64,000 nt of DNA, taken from positions 61,138 to 125,137 of the forward strand of contig CAJUEC010000003.1 of the NCBI GenBank assembly GCA_910585155.1, given 5' to 3'. Each line of letters begins with the position of its first letter. The stretch's first letter is position 1. Shown piece after piece: positions 7,829 through 16,478 of the stretch. The notes under the pieces were generated by a model. It searched no databases, was not told the origin of the DNA, and saw only the letters and a program-made list of their open reading frames with translations. The position numbers were made by a program, and so were the translations under genes. This DNA is from an uncultured Oscillospiraceae bacterium. GTDB lineage: Bacteria > Bacillota > Clostridia > Oscillospirales > Oscillospiraceae.

Positions 7829-9931
7829 ATGCTCAAACGCATTTTGGACAATGTCATAGCGCTGTTTGTGGTGGTTGTGGTTATGTTCCTGTTCATCCCG
7901 CTGCCCCCGCAGATTCTGGACATCCTGCTCATCATCAACATCGGACTGTCCATCATGATCCTGATGATCACCATGAACATCTCGGAGGCGCTGGAATTTT
8001 CCATTTTCCCATCCCTATTGCTGATTACCACCCTGTTCCGGCTGGGCATGAACGTGTCCAGCACCCGGATGATCCTCACCACCGGCTATCCCGGCGAGGT
8101 GATTGAAAACTTCGGCCAGCTGGTCACCGGCGGCGACATCGTGGTGGGCTTCGTGATCTTCTTCATCATCGTGCTGGTGCAGCTCATCGTCATCACCAAG
8201 GGCGCGGAGCGCGTGTCCGAGGTGGCCGCCCGCTTCACCCTGGACGCCATGCCCGGCAAGCAGATGGCCATCGACGCGGACCTGTCCTCCGGACTCATCG
8301 ACGAGCAGACCGCCCGGATGCGCCGGGAGAAGATTCAGAAGGAAGCCGACTTTTACGGCGCCATGGACGGCGCCACCAAGATCGTCAAGGGCGACTCCAC
8401 CATGTCCATCGTGATCACCATCATCAACCTGGTGGGCGGCATCATCATCGGTATGGTGGTCAACGGCGGCGACATCATGGACGTGATGAGCCGCTACTGC
8501 ATCCTCACCATCGGCGACGGTCTGGTGTCCCAGATCCCCTCGTTGATGATCTCCACCGCCACGGGCATGATCGTCACCCGGTCTGTGTCCGACGGCAGCT
8601 TGAACGTGGACGTGGTGAGCCAGTTCAAGGCACAGCCCAGAGCCATCACCACCACCGGCGTGATCCTGCTGTTTCTGGCCGCCGTTCCCGGTACGCCCAC
8701 TATTCCGCTGGGCATAGGGGGCGTGGCGCTTCTGGCCGGCGGAATCTTCCTCAGCCGCCAGATGAGCGCCCAGCGTCAGGCCGAGGCCGCCGCGGCCCAG
8801 GGGCCTGTGGAGATTCCCGAGGAGGCCGCGCCCAGCGAGAGCGACTACTACAAGGATATCAACAATGTATACTCCCTGCTGTCGGTGGAGCCGGTGGAGA
8901 TGGAGTTTGGCTACAGCCTCATCCCCCTGGTGGACGAGAGCCACGGCGGCAAGCTCATCAGCCGTATCGTCATTTTCCGGCGGCAGTATGCCCAGGACAT
9001 GGGCTTTGTCATCCCCTCCATCCGCCTCCACGACGCCTCCACGCTGGGCACCAACCAGTACGCCATCCGCATCAAGGGCGAGGTGGTGGCTCAGGGGGAG
9101 ATTCTGGTGGATTACTACCTGGCGCTGGAGCCCCCCAACCCCTTGGGGGAGATCGACGGCATCGAGACCATCGAGCCCGCCTACGGCATCCCCTCCCGGT
9201 GGATTCTGCCGGAGAACAAGGAAATGGCGGAGATCTACGGCTACAACGTCATCGATCCGCTGTCCGTCATGCTCACCCACCTGGCCGAGACGGTGAAAAA
9301 GCACGCCTACGAGCTGCTCAACCGGGCGGAGACCATCCGGCTGGTGGAGAACCTGAAGCAGGCCTCCCCTGAACTGGTGGAGGAGGCGGTGCCCGCCCTC
9401 ATCCCCTACTCCAAGCTGGAGAAGCTGCTGCGCAACCTCCTCCAGGAGGGAGTTCCCATCAAGGACCTGGCCACCATTGTGGAGACCGCCGCCGACGGCT
9501 TTGCTCAGGGGAGGGACCTGGATATGGTCACCGAGCAGGTCCGCGGCGCCCTGGCCCGCACCATCACAAGAAGATTCTGCGAGGACGGGCAGCTGCGGGT
9601 TATCACCCTGGACGCGGAGGTGGAGAAGCGGATCATCTCCTCCCTCACCCGCAACGAACAGGGCGTCTATCTGGCCATGGGTCCCGATTTGATGCAGAAT
9701 ATCATCTCGCAGATGTCTGAGCACCTGAAGAAATTCGGCGACCTGTCCCAGACGCCGGTGATTCTGGTCAGCCAGGTGATCCGGGGCTATTTCAGCCGGA
9801 TGATCACCCAGTTCTATCCCAACGTCTATGTGCTCTCCTTCAATGAGATCACCAACAGCGTGCAGATTCAGGCCCTGGGCAACATCACCGCCGAGTCCCC
9901 CATGCGGGAGAGAAGGGCGGTGGCCACATGA
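7829..9931 (+). CDS. flhA: Flagellar export gate protein FlhA
   Basis: FlhA (700 residues) forms the nonameric export gate. An N-terminal block of about eight membrane segments contains the conserved cytoplasmic FHIPEP-type region (GKQMAIDADLSSGLID at about residues 145-160); a large cytoplasmic substrate and chaperone docking domain follows from about residue 345. I choose ATG 7829 over GTG 7817 because GGAGGTGA at 7813-7820 is then well placed as the ribosome site, whereas GTG 7817 lies inside it. The stop overlaps the fliA start (ATGA). No flhF or flhG gene follows, unlike many Firmicutes. Confidence 0.95.
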   Translation: MLKRILDNVIALFVVVVVMFLFIPLPPQILDILLIINIGLSIMILMITMNISEALEFSIFPSLLLITTLFRLGMNVSSTRMILTTGYPGEVIENFGQLVTGGDIVVGFVIFFIIVLVQLIVITKGAERVSEVAARFTLDAMPGKQMAIDADLSSGLIDEQTARMRREKIQKEADFYGAMDGATKIVKGDSTMSIVITIINLVGGIIIGMVVNGGDIMDVMSRYCILTIGDGLVSQIPSLMISTATGMIVTRSVSDGSLNVDVVSQFKAQPRAITTTGVILLFLAAVPGTPTIPLGIGGVALLAGGIFLSRQMSAQRQAEAAAAQGPVEIPEEAAPSESDYYKDINNVYSLLSVEPVEMEFGYSLIPLVDESHGGKLISRIVIFRRQYAQDMGFVIPSIRLHDASTLGTNQYAIRIKGEVVAQGEILVDYYLALEPPNPLGEIDGIETIEPAYGIPSRWILPENKEMAEIYGYNVIDPLSVMLTHLAETVKKHAYELLNRAETIRLVENLKQASPELVEEAVPALIPYSKLEKLLRNLLQEGVPIKDLATIVETAADGFAQGRDLDMVTEQVRGALARTITRRFCEDGQLRVITLDAEVEKRIISSLTRNEQGVYLAMGPDLMQNIISQMSEHLKKFGDLSQTPVILVSQVIRGYFSRMITQFYPNVYVLSFNEITNSVQIQALGNITAESPMRERRAVAT

Positions 9932-10770
9932 GCGCGGGCGCCGTCCAGAACCGGTACACTCAGGAGGAGATCGAAGCCATGGGCACCCCTGAGCTGCTGG
10001 CCGCCTACAAACAGACCGGGGACGAGAACCTGAAATGGCCCCTGGTTCTGCGGTATGAAGGGCTGATCAAAAGCGCCGCTCTCCAGATTCGGGGGGTGTA
10101 CAGCAGCTTTGCCCAGGTGGACGACATTGTCAGCGAGGGGATTCTCACCCTGCTCAGCTCCATTGACAAATTCGACCCGGACAAGGGGATCAAATTCGAG
10201 ACCTACGTGTCCAAGCGTATCCGGGGGATGGTCATCGACCTGGCCCGGAAGCAGGACTGGCTGCCCCGGAACATCCGCCAGCGGGCCAAGGAGATTGACG
10301 CGGCGGTGTCCACCCTGGCCAACGAGCTGGGGCGCTTCCCCAGCGACCAGGAGGTGGCCGACCGCCTGGGTATCCCCACAGACAAGTACCAGAAGGAGGC
10401 CGCCAAGGTGGCCCTCTCCAACACCCTGTCCCTGGACGCGCTGATGGACGCTCGGGACCTGGAGGGCTATCGGTTTGAGGTGTCCTCCGAAGACCCCAAG
10501 CTCCAGCCGGAGACCGTGCTGGAGGATCAGGAGCTCCAGCAGACTCTGGCCGACGGCATCGCGTCTCTGCAAAAAAATGAGCAGATCGTCCTGTCCCTCT
10601 ACTATGAAAAAAACCTTCACATGAAGGAGATTGCCCAGGTGATGGGGGTGAGTGAGCCCCGTATCTCCCAGATCCACTCCCGGGCCATTCAAAAGCTGCG
10701 GGACTTCATGGGCACATACATGAACAGCACACCGCCCAAAAAATCCTCGAAAAAGCGGAAGAAGGCATGA
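9928..10770 (+). CDS. fliA: Flagellar sigma factor FliA (sigma-28/sigma-D)
   Basis: Sigma factor of the FliA/WhiG/SigD family (280 residues). Region 2 includes VDDIVSEGILTLLSSIDKFD and KRIRGMVIDLARK; region 3 includes NELGRFPSDQEVADRLG; region 4 includes a helix-turn-helix LHMKEIAQVMGVSEPRISQI near residues 230-250. A Lys/Ser-rich tail ends the protein. It overlaps flhA by 4 bases. It should read the late promoters proposed upstream of fliD, cheA and flgM in this same window, and be held by the FlgM encoded at 35491-35802. Confidence 0.94.
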   Translation: MSAGAVQNRYTQEEIEAMGTPELLAAYKQTGDENLKWPLVLRYEGLIKSAALQIRGVYSSFAQVDDIVSEGILTLLSSIDKFDPDKGIKFETYVSKRIRGMVIDLARKQDWLPRNIRQRAKEIDAAVSTLANELGRFPSDQEVADRLGIPTDKYQKEAAKVALSNTLSLDALMDARDLEGYRFEVSSEDPKLQPETVLEDQELQQTLADGIASLQKNEQIVLSLYYEKNLHMKEIAQVMGVSEPRISQIHSRAIQKLRDFMGTYMNSTPPKKSSKKRKKA

Positions 10771-10776
10771 TGCAAG

Positions 10777-11526
10777 ATGTTTAAAGGATTTTACAACCTC
10801 ACCTCCGGGATGCTGACCCAGCAGCGCCACCTGAACGTGGTGGGCAACAACATGGTGAACATCTCCACCGCCGGCTTCAAAGAGAGCCGCTACACTGCCA
10901 GCACCTTCGACGATGTGATGTACGCCCGGGTGGGCAACACGGAGAAGATCTACACCGAGATCGGCCGCCAGAGCTATATTCGGGCCAACAGCGAAATCTA
11001 CGTGAATCAGGAGCAGGGCATCCCTGAGCCCACCGGCATTGCCCTGGATTTCGCCATCATGGGGGACGGATTCTTTGCCGTTCAGGACGATGAGGGCAAT
11101 ATCGCCTATACCCGGTCGGGCAATTTCTCTCTGGATGACGAGGGATACCTGTGTTATCCAGGCATGGGCCGGGTGCTGGACCCCAACGGGAGCCCCATCA
11201 TTCTGGGCACCGACAAGCTGAACGTGGACGCACAGGGCAATATCTTTACGGAGAGAGAGGAGTACCTGGGCCGGCTGGGGGTGTACGCCTTCGACGACTT
11301 GGAGCAGCTGGAGCACAACGATCAGGGCTTTTTCCTGGGGGAGAACCCCACTGTGGTGGAGAGTCCCTCCGTTTTGTGGAAGTATGTGGAGCGGTCCAAT
11401 GTGAATATGATCCGGCAGATGACCGACATGCTCACCTGTCAGCGGGCGCTGCAGAGCGCGGCCTCGGTGACCAAGATGTACGACGAGCTGATGAATCACG
11501 CGGCCAGCGATCTGGGCCGGATGTAA
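10777..11526 (+). CDS. flgF: Flagellar basal-body rod protein, FlgF/FlgG family (first copy)
   Basis: Rod/hook-type axial protein (249 residues). The N-terminal motif LNVVGNNMVNISTAGFK matches the Flg_bb_rod consensus (ANNIANxNTxGFK), and the C-terminal YVERSNVNMIRQMTDMLTCQRALQS region matches the family end. The middle shows the FlgF/FlgG pattern GDGFFAVQDDEGNIAYTRSGNF. Two such paralogues occur in tandem here, comparable to FlhO/FlhP of Bacillus; which is the proximal and which the distal rod cannot be settled from sequence alone, so the symbol is tentative. Confidence 0.85.
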   Translation: MFKGFYNLTSGMLTQQRHLNVVGNNMVNISTAGFKESRYTASTFDDVMYARVGNTEKIYTEIGRQSYIRANSEIYVNQEQGIPEPTGIALDFAIMGDGFFAVQDDEGNIAYTRSGNFSLDDEGYLCYPGMGRVLDPNGSPIILGTDKLNVDAQGNIFTEREEYLGRLGVYAFDDLEQLEHNDQGFFLGENPTVVESPSVLWKYVERSNVNMIRQMTDMLTCQRALQSAASVTKMYDELMNHAASDLGRM

Positions 11527-11542
11527 GGAGAGGTGAGGCGGC

Positions 11543-12286
11543 ATGAATCAATCCTTCTATATCGGCGCGGTGGGAGCGCAGCAGCAGCTGCTGCGCCTGA
11601 ATGTCCACGGAGACAACATTGCCAACCTGAACACCTACGGCTACAAGGCCAACCGCACCCCCTTCTCCGCCCTGATGTACCAGAACCACCGGGGCATCGA
11701 GGAGGAGCTGCCCATGGGCGTGGGCGCCAGGCTGCTCATGACCTCCACCGATTTCTCCCAGGGCTCGGTGGCCGACACCGGCCGGTCCACCGACTACATG
11801 ATCGAGGGAGAGGGGTTCTTCGGGCTGGTGGATCTGTCCACGGGGCAGGTCACCTTCACCCGAAACGGCGCGTTCTATAAGTCGGAGCTTCAGCGCCCCA
11901 CCGGCGAGGAGGACGAGGACGGCCAGCCCATCCTGGAGGTGGTCTACTGTCTGAGCGACAATGAGGGCCGCTTTGTGCTCAGCCAGGACGGCGGGCTCAT
12001 CGAGGTGGAGGACACCAACGAGACGCTGCCCATCGGCATCTTCGACTACAGGAACTACAACGGGATGCAGCAGATCTCCGACACCCGCTACCTGCCGGTG
12101 GACAAAAACGGCGGGCTGTGGGTGGGGACAGGCAAGCTGATTCAGGGGTGCCTGGAGAGCTCCAACGCCGATTTGGCCGAGGAGTACACCAAGGTGATTG
12201 AGGCCCAGCGGGCCTACGGCATGGCGCTGAAAATGGTACAGTCCTCCGACGAGATCGAGACCACGATCAACAATCTGCGCAATTGA
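11543..12286 (+). CDS. flgG: Flagellar basal-body rod protein, FlgF/FlgG family (second copy)
   Basis: Second axial rod protein (247 residues), starting 16 bases after the first. It has LNVHGDNIANLNTYGYKANR near the N-terminus, the central GEGFFGLVDLSTGQVTFTRNG, and a C-terminal SSNADLAEEYTKVIEAQRAY region typical of FlgF/FlgG/FlgE ends. GAGAGGTGAGG is the ribosome site. It is exported by the FlhA/FlhB machinery and polymerises above the MS ring. As with its neighbour, the F-versus-G assignment is tentative. Confidence 0.85.
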   Translation: MNQSFYIGAVGAQQQLLRLNVHGDNIANLNTYGYKANRTPFSALMYQNHRGIEEELPMGVGARLLMTSTDFSQGSVADTGRSTDYMIEGEGFFGLVDLSTGQVTFTRNGAFYKSELQRPTGEEDEDGQPILEVVYCLSDNEGRFVLSQDGGLIEVEDTNETLPIGIFDYRNYNGMQQISDTRYLPVDKNGGLWVGTGKLIQGCLESSNADLAEEYTKVIEAQRAYGMALKMVQSSDEIETTINNLRN

Positions 12287-12352
12287 CCTAGGCGGTGCGC
12301 TTGAGGGGGCCCGGTCCCTCCCGAGTGATTTTGGAAGATTGGAGGTACTTTC

Positions 12353-12979
12353 ATGGCGATTAAGAACTACGACGAGCTGAATTCCCTGGAGCTGGACACG
12401 CTTCGGGAGATCGGCAGCGTCGGCACCGGCAACGCGGCCACCGCCCTGTCCCAGATGCTGGGCAGGCAGGTGCGCATCACGCTGCCTGAGGTGCGCATCA
12501 TGGGGTATAATGAGGCTATTGAATGGATCGGCGGCCCTGAGGAGATTACGGCCGGTGTGCTGGTGAAGCTCAGCGGACATCTCAGCGGGATCATGCTGTC
12601 GGTGCAGTCGCTGGAGTTTGTGAACATCGTGCTGAACAGCATGCTCTCCCAGACAATTTCCGACTACAGCGAGCTGGCGGAGATGGAAAACTCCGCCCTG
12701 GTGGAGGTGGGCAATATCATGATCTCCACCTTCATCAACGCCCTGAGCGGTCTGGCCGGCATGGACGTGAACCTGACGGTGCCCGCCTTCACCGTGGATA
12801 TGCAAGGGGCCATCCTGGCCGTGCCCATGGCGGAATACGGCGGACAGTCCGACTACATTATGACCATCGGTGGAAATTTTGTGTGCGACAACAAGCAGGT
12901 TCCCTGCCGCCTGCTGATGTCTCCTGACCTGCGGTCACTGAATGCTTTGTTACGGAAGCTGGGCGTAAGCGATGAGTGA
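12353..12979 (+). CDS. cheC: Chemotaxis CheY-P phosphatase CheC
   Basis: CheC (208 residues) dephosphorylates CheY-P and is stimulated by binding CheD. The fold is two pseudo-symmetric halves, each with an ExxN active centre. The second centre is intact (E118-N121 in VEVGNIM). In the first, LREIGSVGTGN, the usual Asn is Ser22 (E19-S22), so only one active site is expected to work. An AGGAGGT-like site (GGAGGTAC) lies upstream. The stop overlaps the cheD start by 8 bases, in line with the CheC-CheD complex known from Thermotoga and Bacillus. Confidence 0.93.
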   Translation: MAIKNYDELNSLELDTLREIGSVGTGNAATALSQMLGRQVRITLPEVRIMGYNEAIEWIGGPEEITAGVLVKLSGHLSGIMLSVQSLEFVNIVLNSMLSQTISDYSELAEMENSALVEVGNIMISTFINALSGLAGMDVNLTVPAFTVDMQGAILAVPMAEYGGQSDYIMTIGGNFVCDNKQVPCRLLMSPDLRSLNALLRKLGVSDE

Positions 12980-13451
12980 CAAGCTGGTAATTGGTATTGC
13001 AGACATGAAGGTGGCCAAAGGGGAGGGGATGTTGGTCACCTACGCGCTGGGATCGTGTATCGGAATCTGCCTGCATGATCCGACGCTGAAGCTGGGCGCG
13101 CTGGTGCATATCATGCTGCCGGTGAATATGGAGGCGGGGCGGAAAAACCCGATGAAATATGCGGATACCGGGATCAAGGAGACGCTGAAGCAGATGGAGG
13201 CCATGGGCGCCCGCCGCAGCCGCATCACCGCCAAAATTGCCGGCGGGGCCAAGATGTTTGAGACGGGCAGCTCGTCCCTGGGCAACATTGGGCAGCGAAA
13301 TATTGAAAGCGTTCACATGAACCTGAAAAAAGAGGGGATCCGCCTGCTGAAGGAGGATGTGGGAGGGTCGGTGGCCCGTACCCTGCTCTTTGACGTAAGC
13401 AGCGGGCTGGGCTGTGTGCGCAGCTACGGCCGCCAGGAGCTCATCATTTAA
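12972..13451 (+). CDS. cheD: Chemoreceptor glutamine deamidase CheD
   Basis: CheD (159 residues) deamidates glutamines in chemoreceptors and binds CheC. The catalytic residues align with the known Thr-Cys-His set: T23 and C29 in TYALGSCIGICLHD and H46 in ALVHIML. Length is normal. It overlaps the end of cheC, so the two products are probably made in matched amounts. Its likely targets include the receptor encoded at 23164. Confidence 0.94.
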   Translation: MSDKLVIGIADMKVAKGEGMLVTYALGSCIGICLHDPTLKLGALVHIMLPVNMEAGRKNPMKYADTGIKETLKQMEAMGARRSRITAKIAGGAKMFETGSSSLGNIGQRNIESVHMNLKKEGIRLLKEDVGGSVARTLLFDVSSGLGCVRSYGRQELII

Positions 13452-13481
13452 CCGCGCACAAGATGAAAGGGAGTGTTGGCA

Positions 13482-14411
13482 ATGATGGAAGAAAACAAGC
13501 ACGGCATCCTGCTGGAGTCCGGCACCAACGAGATTGAGATCATGAAGTTTACCATCGGAGGTAATCTGTTCGGCATCAACGTGGCCAAGGTCCGGGAAAT
13601 CATGATCTCGGCCCCGGTAAAGCCCATGCCCATGGCTCATCCCTCGGTGGAGGGCATTTTCAAGCCCCGGGACACGGTGCTCACGGTGGTGGACCTGCCC
13701 AAGTACCTGGGGGTGGACAGCCCCAAGGACGCCAAGGACATCTTCATCATCACCAACTTCAACAAGATGTTCATCGCTTTCCGGGTGCACACCGTGGACC
13801 GCATCAGCCGCATTTCCTGGACCGATATCCAGAAGCCGGATAAGACCGTGTCCGGCGGCGCGGAGGGGGTGGCCACCGGCATCGCCCAGTGCGACGGCGA
13901 ACTGGTCACCATCCTGGACTTTGAGCGGATCGTAGCCGAAATCGCCCCGGAGACCTCAATCCAGGTGTCCGAGGTGGAGCAGCTGGGTCCCCGGGACCGC
14001 AACGACAAGCCCATTTGGGTGGCGGAGGACTCCGTCCTTTTGAGCAAAATGATCGAGGATTCTCTGCGTAAAGCCAACTATGTCAACCTGCATATGTTCT
14101 CCAACGGCCTGGAGCTGTGGGAGGCGCTGGCCGGCCTGCCCAAGGAGGGAGATCTGGCCCGGGATGTGGCCCTCATTATCACCGATATTGAGATGCCCCA
14201 GATGGACGGCCACCGGCTGACCAAGCTGGTCAAGGATGACGCCCGCTTCAAGGATATCCCGCTGATCATCTTCTCCTCCCTCATCAGTGAGGAGATGCGA
14301 CGGAAGGGCCGGGATCTTGGGGCGGATGAGCAGCTCACCAAGCCGGAAATCGGCCATCTGGTGGACGTGATGGACCATCTTCTGGAGCGCCAGATGAGGC
14401 AGGCCAGGTAG
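13482..14411 (+). CDS. cheV: Chemotaxis coupling protein CheV (CheW domain plus receiver)
   Basis: CheV (309 residues) couples receptors to CheA and adapts the system through its own phosphorylation. Residues about 15-165 are a CheW-like domain; about 178-305 is a receiver domain with phospho-acceptor D235 in LIITDIEMPQMDGHR. The frame is open from GTG 13473, but that codon lies inside the AAAGGGAG ribosome site; ATG 13482 has correct spacing and is chosen. It follows cheD by 30 bases in the same operon. Confidence 0.92.
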   Translation: MMEENKHGILLESGTNEIEIMKFTIGGNLFGINVAKVREIMISAPVKPMPMAHPSVEGIFKPRDTVLTVVDLPKYLGVDSPKDAKDIFIITNFNKMFIAFRVHTVDRISRISWTDIQKPDKTVSGGAEGVATGIAQCDGELVTILDFERIVAEIAPETSIQVSEVEQLGPRDRNDKPIWVAEDSVLLSKMIEDSLRKANYVNLHMFSNGLELWEALAGLPKEGDLARDVALIITDIEMPQMDGHRLTKLVKDDARFKDIPLIIFSSLISEEMRRKGRDLGADEQLTKPEIGHLVDVMDHLLERQMRQAR

Positions 14412-14436
14412 GATATAGTAGGAGGCAGCGATAACT

Positions 14437-15723
14437 ATGAGCGGCAAATATATTGTGCGGCAGCCCATCAAGGACGCCGCTGGAAACATCATGGGCAATG
14501 AGATTTTGTACCACGGCGCGAACCAGGCATTCAGCAGCGATAGTTCTACTTCCAGCGCAGAATTTGCCGCCGCCAACACGATTTACAGTTTTCTCACCCA
14601 GAACACACCCAAGGTGCTGAAGGGCACGCTGAATTTCATGACCTTCACCACCATGCTGCTGATGAAAAAGACGCCCCGGCTCTTTGACAAGAGCGATTTG
14701 GTGATCCAGATTGACGACGCGGTGATCATCCACCCCCTGTCCATGCACCTGGTACAGCAGTATGTCCGAGAGGGCTACCGTGTGGCGGTGAACGAGTTCC
14801 AGTTTACGCCCCGGTATCTGTCTCTGCTGGACGACATCCACTTCATTAAGATCAACGGCAAGACCTCCACCGAGGTCACCATCCGCAATACGGTGGAAAT
14901 TGCCCACAGCATGAACATCAAATGCATTGTCACCCACATTGATGAGGAGAAGCTGTATCAGCGGGCGGTGGCTCTGGGGGCCGACGGGCTGGAGGGCCCC
15001 TATGTGGCGGGCAAGCTGACCACCAAAGCCCACAGCAGCGCCTACATCCAGAGCAATTTCTTCCAGCTGATGGTGGCCGTCACCCGGGACGAGCCCAATG
15101 TGGAGGAGATTGAGCAGATGATTGCCGCAGACGCCAGCCTGTCCTACGGGCTGCTGAAGATGGTCAACTCGGCCTATTTTGCGCTGCGGTACCGGGCCAC
15201 CACCATCACGCAGGCCATCATGACTCTGGGCCTGGGTCAGCTGAAGCAGTGGATCTATCTGCTCAGCGCCAGCAACGCGGAAAATGAGGTGGACGCCGGC
15301 TCGGAGGAGTTCCTGAAGCAGTCCTTCATGCGGGCGAACTTTTGCAGCGAGCTGATGAATCACGCCAAGAATATGCCCATCTCCAAGTCGGAGGGCTATC
15401 TGATGGGAATGTTCTCCACCCTGAATTATCTGATTGACGCGCCGCTGGAGGACATTCTGGCGGAGGTGCCGGTGGCGGACGAGATCAAAGCCGCCCTGCT
15501 CCACCATGAGGGCCGGTGCGGCAAGCTGTATGAGCTGGTGCTCAGCTATGAGGCTGCGGACTGGGAGAAAATTACCGCCCTGGCGGAGGAGCTTGGCATT
15601 CCGGACAACATGATGACCAGCATCTACTTTATCTGCATGGAAAACGTGAATACCCTTTGGGAGCAGCTCACCAACCCCTATCCCCGGCAGGAGGAGGGCG
15701 GAGAAGAGGGCCCCAGCATGTGA
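14437..15723 (+). CDS. Degenerate EAL plus HDOD domain protein (YuxH-like)
   Basis: Signalling protein of 428 residues. The N-terminal ~200 residues follow the EAL phosphodiesterase fold (RQPIKDAAGNIMGNEILYHG), but the EAL signature reads NEI and metal-binding acidic residues seem largely lost, so c-di-GMP hydrolysis is unlikely. Residues about 210-410 are an HDOD domain (LSYGLLKMVNSAYFALR). This pair is known in YuxH-like proteins, which are thought to act by protein contact or nucleotide binding. It ends the fla/che operon, 17 bases before a strong terminator, next to the ComFB gene. Confidence 0.8.
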   Translation: MSGKYIVRQPIKDAAGNIMGNEILYHGANQAFSSDSSTSSAEFAAANTIYSFLTQNTPKVLKGTLNFMTFTTMLLMKKTPRLFDKSDLVIQIDDAVIIHPLSMHLVQQYVREGYRVAVNEFQFTPRYLSLLDDIHFIKINGKTSTEVTIRNTVEIAHSMNIKCIVTHIDEEKLYQRAVALGADGLEGPYVAGKLTTKAHSSAYIQSNFFQLMVAVTRDEPNVEEIEQMIAADASLSYGLLKMVNSAYFALRYRATTITQAIMTLGLGQLKQWIYLLSASNAENEVDAGSEEFLKQSFMRANFCSELMNHAKNMPISKSEGYLMGMFSTLNYLIDAPLEDILAEVPVADEIKAALLHHEGRCGKLYELVLSYEAADWEKITALAEELGIPDNMMTSIYFICMENVNTLWEQLTNPYPRQEEGGEEGPSM

Positions 15724-15739
15724 CGCAATCAGAGAAAAA

Positions 15740-15776
15740 ACACCGGCGGGCGCTCAGCGCCCGCCGGTGTTTTTTT
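15740..15776. terminator. Rho-independent terminator, end of the fla/che operon
   Basis: A 14-bp perfect GC-rich stem (15740-15753 with 15757-15770), a 3-base loop and a run of T. It is A-rich on the other side, so it probably serves both the operon ending at 15723 and the convergent gene ending at 15784. Confidence 0.93.
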
Positions 15777-15783
15777 GCTGGGG

Positions 15784-16461
15784 TCAGCCGCGGCTGTGGT
15801 GAGGGGTCTGCATGACTACCTTGCAGGCCTGGAGCAGCTGAGCGGTGATGTCACTGCTGAACTTGCCCTCGTACACCGTGAGGCGGGGAACCCGGTCGTT
15901 GGGCTCCAGCACCACGTACTTGGGGGGCAGGTGGTTTAGGGTGAACGCCTTTACATCCTCCATGCACCGCTTACAGGTGCACAGGCCGAACATCTCCACA
16001 TATTTGGGGGCCTTTTCCTCCACCAGCACCTGCATGACGTTGATGTAGCCGGGATTTTCCGGCTCCAGGAACTCGTGGGGAGCCTGGATCTCATCAGAAG
16101 CCGGGGCGGGCTGCTCCGCCAGGGGCTCCGGAGCGGGCTCCGGCTGAGGGGCGGGAGCGCTGTCCCGGACGGGCTCCGAAGCGGGCTCGGGCTCAGCCTG
16201 GGGAGCGGGAGCGGCCTCCTGAACGGGTTCGGCCTGGGGCGGGGCGGGCTGCTGGACAGGAAGCTCCCCCTCCAGCGCGTCCTCCAGGGCGTTTTTGATC
16301 TGAACCGAGACGGCGGCGTCCGGGGCCATGGAGGTGACAATGGGGGGGACCGGGGCGGCCGGGGCGGGGGCGGACTCCTCCGCCGGGGCGGCGGGATCCG
16401 GCTTCTTGCTCAGCAGGTTCATGACCCGCGCGGTTTTGCTGGTTTTGTCCTTTGCTGCCAT
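15784..16461 (-). CDS. ComFB-domain protein with long Pro/Ala/Glu linker
   Basis: Protein of 225 residues. The first ~45 are basic and polar; about 50-135 is an Ala/Pro/Glu-rich low-complexity linker; about 138-225 is a ComFB-like domain with its conserved pattern CTCKRCMEDVKAFTLNHLPP and a following YVV. The four-cysteine-type cluster could bind zinc. ComFB proteins were named from the Bacillus late competence operon, and relatives in cyanobacteria have been reported to bind cyclic dinucleotides; that role here is inference. It lies 17 bases after the parA-like gene, same operon, with an AAGGAGT ribosome site. Confidence 0.75.
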   Translation of the reverse strand: MAAKDKTSKTARVMNLLSKKPDPAAPAEESAPAPAAPVPPIVTSMAPDAAVSVQIKNALEDALEGELPVQQPAPPQAEPVQEAAPAPQAEPEPASEPVRDSAPAPQPEPAPEPLAEQPAPASDEIQAPHEFLEPENPGYINVMQVLVEEKAPKYVEMFGLCTCKRCMEDVKAFTLNHLPPKYVVLEPNDRVPRLTVYEGKFSSDITAQLLQACKVVMQTPHHSRG

Positions 16462-16478
16462 AATGCGATACTCCTTAC

